Shown here piece by piece: positions 12,433 to 26,700 of a DNA stretch of 64,000 nucleotides (positions within the stretch are counted from its first letter, which is position 1; each line of letters opens with the position of its first letter). The stretch covers positions 29,130-93,129 of the forward strand of contig JAMWET010001668.1 of NCBI GenBank assembly GCA_024036415.1. The letters are read 5' to 3'. Both the position numbers and the translations under genes were made by a program. Under the pieces are notes generated by a model. The model made no database searches. It was given only the letters and a program-made list of their open reading frames with translations, and had not been told where the DNA came from. The stretch comes from Prochilodus magdalenae (lineage: Eukaryota > Chordata > Actinopteri > Characiformes > Prochilodontidae).

Positions 12433-15400
12433 CTTATACTTCTCCTTCTTGAGGCTGTTGATGATTACGATAAGATTATATAACTTATTTCTAGTTTTTG
12501 TATTTATTATTTGTACTTGTAATTTAAATGATTTGAAGCCAAATCACTTCCCTACACTGGCAGGCCATTTGGCTTGTTTCTTACTTTACTAAAATCACTT
12601 TAAACAAGCAAAAAGGGTCTGGAAGTAAGTTTGGTGTAGGTGCTCAGGCACAGGCACAGATCCTACATGCACATTAAAATGTACAGAATTTTTACATTCT
12701 GGTTAAAGAGAAAGTTCACATCAGATTTTGGTTGAAAAAAAAAAAAAAAACAACGGAAAAAACACTGAAAGCTGTCAGGAGATAAGAACTTGACTCAACA
12801 TGCGCAGAGCTAAAAGTCAGATAAGTTTTACTAAACAAATCGACAGCTGAACACAACAGCTATATCCAGCATACATAACAAATGGGCAATGGAGTTTGGG
12901 AGATCGGCGGTGTCAGGGAAACCAAGAGGCGAGACCAAAGCAATTCAGCAGTGTAATACTAAGTTGTTTCAAAACTCTATATTTAAGGTTACTGTGTAGA
13001 TTTCTGTCAGATAGGAGCGCCTTTGTTTTTGTCGTCTGATGCTAAAAAATACATTTTAAAAGGCTGTTTTCACTGGCAATTAATTGAATGAGGGGGTGAT
13101 CACTGACTTTCTCTCAGTATTCCAAGTAACAAGCAAAAGGTTAAAACTGTGCACCAGATCCCTATACCTGTGGATAACTGCTTTAATTAATAAAAGTAAA
13201 ACATCAAATAATTGGCATCCGACAGATGCTTAGACATGACCGATATTTCAAGGTGATATCGAATGTTTACTGTTAAAAAAGTAGAATGTTTTGCCATTGC
13301 CAAGCTTCTGTAATCACTTTTTTTTGGACTTGTGATCTTATGTAATAACAGTATGTAAGTTTCAAAACGGGTGGTGCAGCCGATATAAACTTTATGCTGT
13401 GTTTCTCTCCATATTATTAGAAGTAGTGTCAGAAATTCTATAAGCAATGCTGCTTGGGATTGCTTAACAAGTGGTTTGAAGTTACCGTGTGACGAATTAT
13501 GTGGCATGCGTTTTACTCAATGCTAACGTGAAGCCAGAAGCTTCTTTTACAGTTTGGTTTTAGACTTAACAATCACTTTTCCCCTTTAGCAGGTACGCTG
13601 AGGTTAAAACGTATGAATACAGGGGGGTGGGGCTGTATGCACAGTGGTAGACACCATGAATGACCCAACGTTTGGTATTGGAGTAAATTTGCAGTCCTAG
13701 AGTTGCTGTCTGTGGGGTTTCCAAAAGGCACCCACTTGTTCAAAGTCCAGCAGGGACAGGAAAGCAGGCCAAATAGCTAAGTTTCTCTACAATGCAGCGT
13801 ATCACGACACCACCACAGCTGGAGGGTGGCTGGAAACATTGCACAAACATTCAGGATACCAAAATGATCAATGAACTGATATCAGACTCTGCTGACATAT
13901 GGCTTTCACTGTGCATACTTTAGTCTTGATATGGGTTTGTCACAATATTTCTAGGCACAGAAGTATGTCACCTGCAGTGATATATGCAGGGTCAAAGGTC
14001 ATGGCAATCAGCCATGGTGTTTGGCCTTGCACTTTACACACACAGATTTCTCCAGATTCCCTGAATTCTTTGATATGATGATGTACTGTAGAGGGCATGG
14101 GCATAGGGTTGCAAATAGAGACATGTCCTCACCAATATTATGGTAGGAGAGAATTAATTCTACTGATAGCTGAATGCTTGAATTTTTCGGACTGAAGTCA
14201 TATCAAGGAGTATAACAGTTTTCACATTCACAGCCAAGTGTCAAACAAGACTTTCACACTGCCATTCTGAGTCGCTCTGGCCCAGCACCACTGCAGTCTT
14301 TGGCAACATTGCTGTGGTGTTAAAGGGCAGCCATCATAACGGCCTGTGTGCATGTAGTCCTGCATCGTGCAGTCATCTGCCAATAGTGCTGGCATGAACA
14401 GTATGACTCACGGAGGGCATCACTGCGAGCTGAACGTCCACAATCATGGTACGGCATGAAGGCTCATCCTTGTTTATTTTACATGTGCGGTCGACTGTGA
14501 ATCAATCGCACCAAGCTTTATTCCTGTCAGCTACTTCCTTCCAAGTGCAACTAGTTTTCTGATATGTGTAGTTTTGGTGCCACAACTGTGTCATTTTTTT
14601 GTTGGCACTTACAACAGGCCAATTCTTGCCCTATATCTCAACCACTGGATTATAGAGATTTTGCAGCAGCAATCCTCTCAATAATCATAATCATTATCAT
14701 TGCTGTCCTTTTTAGCCCACCCTTTCACTTTCATTGTACTATGTGTACAAACTAAACACAACACTGACACTCCCACATTCCGGGATGAAGGTGAAATCCG
14801 AAGAGACGTTTGTAAGCCTTACTTGACAAGATCCATCTGTTGTTAAGGCAAAACAATAAAAAAATAAATAAAAACATCTAACAACGTACTAGAAAAGAAA
14901 TTTTCTGGATCAGATTCTGAGTTTTATATGGGTGTATGCTGAAGAACATGCATGGGCTCAGCTTAGTTATCAGGCTGTTACCAGTCAACACATTCTGACA
15001 TGAAATACTTGGAATCAGGGGCAGGAGGTGAAGGTGAGGTGAAGACGGTCTGAGGTAATAGGCGGGTGAGGATTTTTTAGCACATGAGGAAAGATAAAAC
15101 GCTGACACAGTAAGAGAATAACATACACTGGACGAAGAAAGACAATGAAGCAGGTGGAAGAACATGTACTTTCTCTCAGTAATTTGAAGACATCAAATAA
15201 ATATTTATAAAAAAATGATGCTGATGTAACTGTACTATGCTGTAAACTGTGTATGTAAACCATGAAAACACTTTAGGCGTCATTCTTGACACGGCAGACA
15301 CAACAAACTCCACTAAAATGAATCAGCCAGCAATTCATACTTATTAATAAGAGACAAAATACATTATTACTCCCCAATTACTAACAGATATTTCTAACAG

Positions 15401-17212
15401 TAGACTGCTGCTGGTTATCTCCTGGAAGTCTGGAAAACTGTCAGTGCATCTCTTGTGATCTGTCCAGATGACAGTGGTCGACGGTCATCACCAGATCTCA
15501 AAGTGTTTATCTTTTAGGAAGGGCTCTGTGTCTGCTGAAGAGTCTGTAGACACAAAAATACACAATTATCACAAAGATCAACTAATGCTTCTGCACGAAC
15601 ATATTCATTGGCCACACAACCCCTCCCTTGTAGCTCCACCTTCCTGGTGTACAGACAGTAGCACATCTCTTAAAGCATAGTCTATGTTAGCCATCCTCTA
15701 GGCTTGTATCTGACTGCTGAGTACAGATGGCTGACATGGCAAAACTATAAATTGACAATACTAGAAGATGTTTTCACAATATGAGATATACACCAAATTT
15801 CTGGTTCATATTCAAGTCTGAACAGACAATATTACTGTAGGCTGTTTGTTGTTTACAAGATCTCTACGATTGTTTGAAATCTGTCTTTTTATAATGAAGT
15901 TAGAAGCACTGTTAGAAGCACCAACGAGGCACATAATATACTCAGAAAAGCGTATTGTGATGTCAGATCACCTACTACTGGAAAATTTTAGATGGTCCAC
16001 TCTCTCACAGGCAGTAACACTGATGGGTGTGAGTGATCCTGCTATCAGAATCTGGTTATTGATGAATAAGGTAGAGAGGGACTGAAACTGCAAGCAACAG
16101 TAAGCCTACAGTCTGCAAGTGTACACCTAGAGTTCAGTGCAGAAGGTTTGTTTGTTGGTTTTCTAATTGAAAATGAGTGAACACATCCTCTACAGAAAAC
16201 ACATTTAAATACGTCATTTTTTCTGTCAAATTGTAGCAGTTTATATTTATTTGCTAGTTAGTTTAGTTTAATAGTTCTATGCTGTTTTTTGTTTTGTATT
16301 TGTTTTACTGTTGTACTGGGCTGTTTTTGTGAAATTGCTACTGGCTGCTAAATTTCCTTCTGGATCAATAAAGTATCTGTCTGTCTATCTGTCTAGCTAT
16401 TCGTCTAGCTATCTATCTTTGATATTCAAAGACAACTGGCCCTTATTCACTAATAACATCCAGAGTCTTCTATATATTCTTTTATATACTTATATATACT
16501 AATACTATATATTCTTTTATATACTCATTCACCAATAACATCCAGAGTCTTTTATATATTCTTTTATATACTAATACTATATATTCTTTTATATACTCAT
16601 TCACTAATAGCATCCAGAGTCTTCTATATATTCTTTTATATACTTATATATACTAATACTATATATTCTTTTATATACTCATTTACTAATAACATCCAGT
16701 CTTTTATATATTCTTTTATATACTTATACTATATATTCTTTAATATACTCATTTACTAATAACATCCAGTCTTTTATATATTCTTTTATATACTCATTTG
16801 CCAATAACATCCTTTTATATATTCTTGAAAAAAGTTGGAAGAAAAAGACTATGCCAGATTCATGATGTGGTCTTAAATTGCTGAACTGTTCACACCTATG
16901 AGCTTATGAGTGCATAGATTCAGTTTCTATCCAAGAAGTCCCAAGAAGCATAACACGGGTATATGTTCCTGAACCTTCCTGAGAACAGTGTAACAATGGG
17001 TTTTTCCCCCAAATAAATACATTTGATCATGCACATTGCAGGTTTTGTGTGTGACTGCATGTCATGTAATGTACCTGTGAGGCTAGTGGAGCCCATGAAG
17101 TGGAAGAACAAGTTTGTAATAAAGTAGGTATATACGACATACAAGCGATAGCCATGTTAGTGCCAGACGCGCACCACACCTACCGGACTAGCTGTATATT
17201 GCTGCTCATGGA
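12433..17212. repeat. Long segmental duplication, copy A'
   Basis: Second copy of 3260-9020. It ends at the same bases (GCTGCTCATGGA), after which the sequence is not B but the block containing the NLR gene. It is internally complete except for a contracted VNTR and a few small indels. No gene was recognised. Confidence 0.92.
16440..16815. repeat. Complex VNTR array (short allele)
   Basis: Same words as the array at 7365-8640 but with only a handful of units. It lacks the 30-bp minisatellite and the 152-bp higher-order units. Confidence 0.9.
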
Positions 17213-17325
17213 GACAATGCTGTAGATTCGTCTTGCTGAACTGTCACTGATGTCATTGTGGGTTATCATCATTAATGTGGGTTCAGGCAGGACTATACAC
17301 GCATGAGCGCACACACACAGCATAC

Positions 17326-20300
17326 TCACTTCAGCACGTCTATTTTATGCAGCTCCAGGCAGTGGTCAGAGAGCTGGCAGTGGCTAAGGTCCAGTTCTGA
17401 CAAGCCTTCAGTGTGTTCCAGAAACAGTGCTAGTGATCTGCAGGCCTGCTGGTTCAGCTGGGTCCCACTGAGGTCCATTTCTCCTTCCAGGGCCTGACAC
17501 AGAGCTACAGCCCGGAAATCAGTTCTCACATGGACCAGAGCCAAGAACTGAAGCAGCAGAGCTTTAGTGCAGCTGAGAGAGAGAGGGAGGGGATATGTTA
17601 TTAATATCAAGAAATCATGTTTTGGTAACAGATGCAACAGTATGCTCCTGTTAACAGGTAAGAGTTTCCACAGACACGGTGCTGGATGTTACACTAGACA
17701 CCCCAAAGTTCACCTAAAACTGAACTAAATCATATTCAAATGAAAATATCTGAAACAAGGTATTAAAAAAGCCCAAGATATTATAGTGACCCTGCTGCAC
17801 TGAGAGACTCTGAAGGGGTGGCTGCTCCCTCCAACAACCAATCAATCAATAATTATTTGTATAGCGTTTTTAAAACCAACACTGTCTCAAAGCAAATTCA
17901 CAGAAAATGAGTGTGTTATAAAACACGAAGTTAATGAGTTAATGTATAGACATAGTAGGGGGAGTCTGGGTCCAAGCCCCCCTTGAGCAAGCCAGAGTCA
18001 ACAGTGGTGAGGAAAAACTCCCTTGAGTAAGGAAGAAGCCTCGAGAGGAACCAGGCTCAAGGGTGGAACCCAACCTCCTCAGGTCAACAAGGGACTGTTT
18101 ATGTTGTTGTGTGTGTTTGTCTCCTGGTTTAGGTTATATGTACATGTGTTGTGTGTTGTTTGGTGTCGGGACGTCATCTGGTAACCGTCACTGTAATACA
18201 GCCTGTGACTGAAACACATGTGCACCATATAGCACAGGTTGTTGTAGCCACCCTGCATGCTCAGAAACCCTACTCTCAAATTCACTCAGCTTGTTGTTTG
18301 AAGCTAAAGCTGGATTTTGTTCTTGAGCTCAGTCCTATAAGTGCATCTCACCGTAGTCTGACCATGTGCAAGGCGGAGAAGAGAACATCCACTCCAGCAT
18401 CCTGTATCTCACAGTCCTCTAGAATGAGCTCTGTGTGTTTCTGAGCGTTCAGGATGACTGTGCTGATGACCGTACAGTCCTCAGCGGTCAGATGTAGAAT
18501 GTTGTCCTGGGTTTGTGCAGTCAGGTCCAGACCGATGCGACAGGAAAAGTCCAGTCTGTTCTGCAGAGCAGAGAGCACTGCTGCTACTGGGCTTTCCTGG
18601 AGCTCAGTGACACTGCAGCAGTGGAGAAGCTTCAGCAGCAGGAGCCTGTCAGCACTGACAACAAATCACAAACACTTACAGAGGCTAATTCATACACAGA
18701 AATGCAATTGATGACCTTCATAAAGACTATATACTCATATTTTTGGTATTGTCACAAATAGATATTTTACTTTAAACATTTTAAAAGTAATTTCTGTCTT
18801 TTTTTAAAAAGTATTGTAGCAGAACTTTAACATCTACATTCATGAAATTATGTTAAAGAGGCAGAGGTGTAGTGTTAGGAGTCTCGCATGTTCCGGCACC
18901 CATGTAGTAATTATTTGTCTAAATTTCACTCAAAGAGAAATGCAGCTGACAGTGACAATTTCTTTTATTTTGCTGTTAATTAATATATTTACTTTTTTCT
19001 CTTAATATAAGAGATAAGTAATTCCTATCTTGGGTGTTGACAAATGGCTTCTAATAAAATGCCTTCATTACCATTATCATCATCACATAAAATATGTATT
19101 TCGCTTTATTAGTACTGAATTACCTGAGATGAGAAACTCTACTGAACAGAGGCAGAATGCTCTCTAACTCCCCCTCTGGTAAGGAGGTCCACAGCAGGCT
19201 GAGAGAGACAGCGGTGCAGTGCTGAAGGGTAAAGCGCAGGGCAGCACAGTGGACAGAATCCAGCTCTCTACCGTTCAGGTTGATGCGATTCTCTATGGAA
19301 CTCAAAAGGCTGGAAACACAGTCAGCTGAGCGAGTCTCATAAATCTCTCTGATGATGAGCAACACAACGTTGGAGCTCAGTCTGTGGGGATCACATCACA
19401 CGTTCATAAATGTGGTATATTAGCATTTCAGTTATACACTGACCTTGCACTTCAGTAAGTACACGCAACTAATCTGCACTCACTGTCCATTTTCTCAGCT
19501 CCACCTACCATATAGATGGTATAGACAGTCCATCTCTGTCTGTGCATAACTGATCCCCTTGTTTTACCTTGTTCTTCAATGATCAGGACCCCCACAAGAA
19601 CACCACAGGGTTTGAATGATTTGGAATGTGAATCATTTACAGCACTGTAGTGACACTGACATGGAACTGTGTTGTACTGGTGTGAGTGGACTAGCCAAGT
19701 TCGGTTATTCCTATAAGGATTAATCACAGCAGAGGTCTACAGGATGACTAACACAAGCTCTGCAGCAGCAGATGAGCCATCATCTCTGACTGTACATCTA
19801 CAAGGTAGACTAGCAAGGTAGGAGTGGCTAATAGAGTGGACAGTGAGTGGACACAGTGTTTAAGTCACAGCAGACACAGAACACAGTGTCTGCGGTGTCT
19901 GCTCCCCATGTGCCACTGCAACACACACTAACACACCATCACTATGGCAGTGTCACTGCAGGGTTGAGAATCACCCTCACCCTGATAATACCTGAGCTGT
20001 GGTGGTCTTATGGGGGTCTTGAAAACTGAAGAACATGGTGAAAGGGGCTAAAAGTGCATGCAGTCTGCGATTGGAGAACTACAAAGTGTATCTGGTCAGT
20101 ATGTGAAGCTGACAAACAGACAGTGACAGTGTGTGTGTATACAGGCCCCCTTCACACCTCTGGTAAAGATGATTAAAGTGGTCAAGGAAAAAAGAATCTA
20201 ACACTTAACAAATTAGTAAGCTGTTCAAAATTAAAGTAGTCCTGTTAGTTCTCTTTCCCAACATGGTGTATATGGCCTTAGAAGCATCCTCAGCATTAAT

Positions 20301-20642
20301 GTTCTCAACAGCATTATTTAGATATGAAAGTTTTTTTTATTTTCCAGTTGAGTGTGTTCTAAAATTCTGAGTAAGACCTGATGATGTGACTGTCTTACCT
20401 TTTGAAATGAACGCCAGCAAGCAAAGACATAAGCTGCCTGATTTGTTTATAAGTGATTCTGCTCTTCATGACGTTCACCCTGATGCGACAAACTCCTTGT
20501 TGGACAAAATAAATAAGCTCCTCCCAGCTGAGAGAACAGGAGGTCATGTCTCCTCCCATCTTTTCCAGGAAGAAGCAGGTTAGCTTCTTATCCTTCACTT
20601 CATAGACCAAATCAGCAAACTGCTGGAGAGACTCTTTAGACA

Positions 20643-20702
<60 letters not shown>

Positions 20703-23700
20703 TGAAACTGAACGTTTGTCTTCATTTTCGTATCTATAACATATTTACAATTGGCTTTTATAAACATACCTGATGGTCAGATGTCCAGGATGACACATGA
20801 GGCCATTGAGAGAATGAGCTTCCATCTCACACTCTGTGAGGTTCAGACACTGAACTGTCCAACAGTTCAGGAGGGAAGCCAAGCTGCTCAGGACCCTGGA
20901 GAGCTTCTGTGCTGACTGAACTCTCACAGACAGCTCCTCAATGACCAATGGAACGCGAGCTCTATGTGCTTGAAAGGCTTGGGCCATCCTTTTCACCACA
21001 CACTCATTTAGACTGACAAAAACAATCAAAGTCCACATTAACAACAGCATGTAAAGACAACTTACAGTAGTGTGGCAACTTCAGAGACCACTTCATTTAA
21101 TGACCAGGCGAAACAACACACAAGTGTTTCCAGACCACCAAGTCTTTCAGCCCAACTAGACCCATTCAACAAAGCTGAGGTCTGGAAGACTGTAATGTAT
21201 AAATACCTTTGTGTGGTTTACAGTACATGTCTTGCATACTGTAAATTACATAAATGTGGCAATGATTTCATCAGTTAGACCCACAAATAACTACAGGATA
21301 TTGTTATAAAACAAAGAGATACATGCATATAAATCACACAATGTAAACACTTTGAACACTCGATTAGAGATTGATTAGTGTTATTCTGTTAAAGAATTAC
21401 GTTTCTAAATTCAATAGATACATTTTATGTATGACAACATTATTAGGTTCTAATTAGGGATTCACAATACATGGCAACCAAAACGATTAGGCTGAAAACG
21501 GCAAAAAAATATATATATATTGCTGTTGAAAGTTGGATGAATAAGTGAAAAGGCCAGATAGTTTATACCAGGACAATGAGTTTTTAAATGAACCTGTTAC
21601 CTACATTATCTGTAAAAACCTACAAGGAAGTAGAATTAAATTAACACCTATCTCAAATCAGCAGCAAAAATAACTATAATAATAATAATAATTCCAAGCA
21701 TATATGGTTAGCTAAGAAGTACTGAAGATGGTCATGGGGGATAATTATGATAATAGACAATAAAAATCATTTATGACAAAGTTGAAAAAGCTGTTACACT
21801 TACAACTGTCTATCCATCGAGTTCTACCTACCAGAGCTTATGCAGGTGTGTTATGTGTCTGAAGAGAAGACTGGCTCCTCTAAGAGAGATGGCTTTGGGA
21901 TCCAGAGTGAGGTTGAGTTGGGAGGATGTGAGGTCCAGCACTCTTTCCACAGCCCTGCACTTCTTACTGGATAAAACTCCATTTACAGTGAAGGTAAACT
22001 TCATGGCAGCAAGCAAAGCTTTTACTAACTCTGTCTCTTCTGCCAAGCTAACAACCAGCTCACTTAAATACGGGACAAGAGATTCTGCATATCTGGAACG
22101 AAAGGAACAGAAATAAAAGTAAAACAAGTATTAGTTTACAGACATGATAAAATACTTCATCCAACAAAATCAAAAACATTCTCTTATCTTTAGCATCTGC
22201 ACAAATGACTGTCCAGATGAATCACAAATGCGCTGTGCTTAGTCCAACCATCAGACTGACACTGCTGTGTCTGATCCACTCACACCAGCAACACAAACTA
22301 ATGCACCACCACCATGCCAGTGCCACTGCAATGCTGAGAATGATCCACCACCCACATCATAACTGCTCTGTGGTGGTCCTAAGGTGGTCCTGGTTATTGA
22401 GGAATCGTGTAAAATTACAACCAACTAACAAATTATGCAGAGGACATTACAGTGTAGAACTAAAGTACATAAATGGATGATGTATGTAGATACAAAGCAT
22501 GCCAGAGGGCCCTTTGCTCTTCTCCCTGTTCAGTAATGACGGTTTGTCTCTGGATAACTTCTACATCATGTCTGCACCCTGTCACCAGAAATGCTGAGCC
22601 CGTTCTTACCGAGAAAGAATCATCATTATGAAATGTACTTTCTCGTTGCCAGGGTCTGCCAAAAACATGAGATTAACCATATCTATTAACATATGTTCTA
22701 TCACCCTGTATTTGACACTGTCATTGTCTGTTGTGTTGCAAAAGAAATCTGTCTCAATGCTTTTATGAAAATTAGATTGGATATATATTTTAAGTGACCA
22801 AAACATGGTTTGGGTTCAGATTTCCAAAAATGTTCATGTGATTTAATGTGATATTTGATATTTTGCTCTTCAGACTATCCCAAATTAATCTGGATACAAT
22901 CTGGAAAATTAGATTTAGGGCTGGCAGTTGTTGGATAATCATTGTATTTTGTATAAGTGTATATATGTTTACCATGTTGGGAACAACAGCATCACCAGAA
23001 CATAACTTTATGCAGCTACGACAGGACGGAGTCCCTGGGAAAATGTTGCCCTCGGGGTTCTACAGGTCATAGGTCAAACACCACTTATAGACAGATGACC
23101 ATTTGTTGACACTAGATAAGATCACAACCTCTTTTTTATTTAGGTGATTAAACAATGTATAAAACCCGTGTGACAAGGGTTTCCTTTCATACTGAGTTGG
23201 ACTGAGTTCGGACTGGACTGGCCCGTCAGGAGCTGTGAGTGAACTGCGATCGCCTTGAAATAAACTACTACAGCATCTCCTGCCTTCAGTCTCCTGCCTT
23301 TACCCTTCTGTGCAAGCAAGAAATAAAACTACACAGTCTAAACTAAACAGCCTATTTGTGAAGTTAGCTCCACACTTCACACTGACTCGTGTTAAGACTA
23401 ATCTTTTTATAGTGATTGTTTCTGCAGTTTAAATTTCACTCCCAAAGCTAACTTAGACGTTAGCACAGAGTGCAGCACAGACTCAGCAGAACTATTTAAT
23501 GTTAGGGTTGATGTTAGTATAGAGAACTCCAGTGTTGAGGTGCTCCGTAAAAGTTACTTCCTGAAAAAATACTCAATACTCTTTACTTTACTTCTAGAAC
23601 ACCAAATACCAAATCATTTCACAATACTGCCAGACGTTTTTGGCTGGTTTCCTGCTATTTTAGTTCAAATAAGCAAAACCACCGACCAGTATACCGCTAA

Positions 23701-26700
23701 CTGTATGTACTGAAGACAGACATGTCAAATAATATAAATATTGGCATATAATCAACACCATTACTAAATCGTTACCATGTACTTTATCTTACTCAAATTG
23801 CTTAACCAAAACAGCACAACATTCTTACAATAGTCTAACCTAATTTAAATCTGTCCCTCCAGGGTTCTCCATTCCTATCTTTTATCTAGAGCCCTAGAAT
23901 ACAAACTCTACTCCTGTGTTAAGAGACGTAGGTTAAAACATTCAGTACTCAGCTAAACTGCCCCATATGACAGAACCAGGATATTTTCCTTCATGTTGAT
24001 CGTGATGGACAGTTTGTACTCTATAGTCTCTGTTACCAGGGATGTTTAGAGAAGGTACGAAATCCCCCACTGTACTACCCCACTGTGCTGCACAGAGCAC
24101 TAATTATACAGCATGTCTAATAAATCTGCAGCATTAGATCAAACCTGAGTTGTGAGATGTAGGGCAGACACTGCAGGAATCTCCTCACTTCACTCTCTTC
24201 ATCTGACCAGCCTCTCAGTTCCACTGGTTTCTGCACTGGTTGTAGTCTCAGCACTTCTAGGAGGAGGGAGGCTTTTCTCTCTGAGAGGTCTATGATCCAC
24301 TCTGCAGGAGATGACCGGTAAACTGGCAGTAATGCTGGAAGAACATTCCTGCCTGTTTCAGTCGCATACTGCTTCACATGTGAGTACAGATCCAGCAGGA
24401 ATTCACTCTGTCTGTAACTGTCTGTATCTTCATAAGGGAAAGAGCTGTATGTGCACACTGATGCTAACAGCTCCAGCGTCTTCTCTCCAGTCTGTCTCTC
24501 ACTCTCTGCTGCTTCATGGAACAGACTCACCAGAAACCTGGCAACCTCATCCGTATCATCATTAATGAAAAACCTAAAACGGAGAAGAATAAACATGAAG
24601 TCAAAGCAACTGACAAAATGTTCTATTTAAATTTCAGCTGAATTTTAGATTTTACATGAACAAATAAATAAGAAAAAGATAATAAAAAAAAAAATACACA
24701 CCACACTTGAAAGGCACTAAAATAGCTCCACACTTCAGACTGAATTGTGTAAAGAAAGCTAATTCAGTTTTTCATTCAGAACAGAGTGGAGCACTGACAA
24801 AGTTACACCAGTTACCTTGTGTGTTACCTATTATTCCTGAAAAAATAATCTCAATATTCTTCACATCTATAACACCATGTACCAAATCACCTCAAGGTGC
24901 TGCCAGACATTTTAGCTTGTTTCAAGCAATTTTAGTTTAAACAAGCAAAATTACCTACCAGTATAGGACTAACTGTATGTACATAGAGAGAAAATGTTAC
25001 ATAATCTAAATATTCTTATACAATCAACACCATCACTAAACCTAAACTAATTTAAATCTGTCCCTCCAGGGCTCTCTATTCCTGTATTTTAACTAGAGCC
25101 CCAATTTTTAAATCCAGTCCTGTGTTAAGACACTCAGTACTCAGCTAAACTGTCCCGCATGGCAGAACCAGGATATTTTCCTTCATGTTGATCGTGATGG
25201 ACAGTTTGTAATCTGTAGTCTCTGTTTCCAGGGATGTTTAGAGAGGTAGGAATTCCCCACCAATCATAACACAGCAGGATCCATCAGCTGTGCTGCACAG
25301 AACACTAATTATACAGCATGTCTAATAAATCTGCAGCATTAGATCAAACCTGAGTTGTGAGATGTAGGGCAGACACTGAAGAACACTCCTCACTTCACTC
25401 TCCTCATCTGAACAGCCTCTCAGCTCCACTGGTTTCTTCACTGGTTGTAGTTTCAGCACTTCTAGGAGGAGGGAGGCTTTTCTCTCTGAGAGGTCTATGA
25501 TCCACTCTGCAGGAGCTGACCGGTAAACTGGCAGTAATGCTGGAAGAACATTCCTGCCTGTTTCAGTCTCATACTGCTTCACATGTGAGTACAGATCCAG
25601 CAGGACTTTACTCTGTCTGTAACTGTCTGTATCTTCATAAGGGAAAGAGCTGTAAGTGCACACTGATGCTAACAGCTCCAGCGTCTTCTCTCCAGTCCGT
25701 CTCTCACTCTCTACTGCTTCATGGAACAGACTCACCAGAAACATGGCAACCTCATCCGTATCATCATTAATGAAAAACCTAAAACGGAGAAGAATAAACA
25801 TGAAGTCAAAGCAACTTACATGAAATGTTTTCATAAATTTCAGCAGCACTTTTTATTTTTCATGAACAAATAAATAGGAAGTGATATTTCAACAAACAGA
25901 CCAAGCTGTAAAAGAGACATGTAGAATGTTTCTCTGTTTAAGATCATGCTAAATGAAGAGAGGAAATAGTCTTAACATGACAGCTCTCTAATAAAGAGGC
26001 AGTTTTCTACTTCCTGTTCTCTCTAACTGAACCATTAACTCACTGTTTCCTATCAGCACCACTGAACTACCAGTTATGCAAAACTGGATAACAAGTGATC
26101 AGACACTGAACTGTATAAAATACTGTATGTACCAGTGGAGTAAATATATGATATAATATAATATAACTTGGATCAGTATGTGTTTATTTTTCAGCCTCTG
26201 TTTCCAGCAAAATTATTAAATGCAGAAAATGACAAATGTAATAAATAAAAACTGTGTCAGGCTGATTCGGGTTAAGACAAATATTTTTTTAAAATTACAT
26301 TTGTTTCTGCAGTTCATATTTCAGGACAAAGTGCTTGATCACAAACTAACTTTCAGTCAGAACGGAGTGCAGCACAGCCTCAGCAGAACTCACTAACGCT
26401 AGTGTTAAAGTGCCCAAACTGAGACACTTTTGTAAAAATCTGATTGGATTCATATTTCATGGAACCAGATGTGGTTTGGATCTGATTGGCAGATTTCATG
26501 TGTTGTTTTTCTCTCCAGGCTAAAATCTAAAATCAGTCTGGATACAATCTGGATATTCCATATATCAGATTTGGCCTGGCAGTCTAAACACAGCTTTAGT
26601 CTTAAACCTACCAAGCATTGCAAAACCTTTTTATGGAGTTTTAGCACTAAATTAGCTCCACATCTCAGACTGACTCGTGTTAAGAGAAATATTTTCAGAG

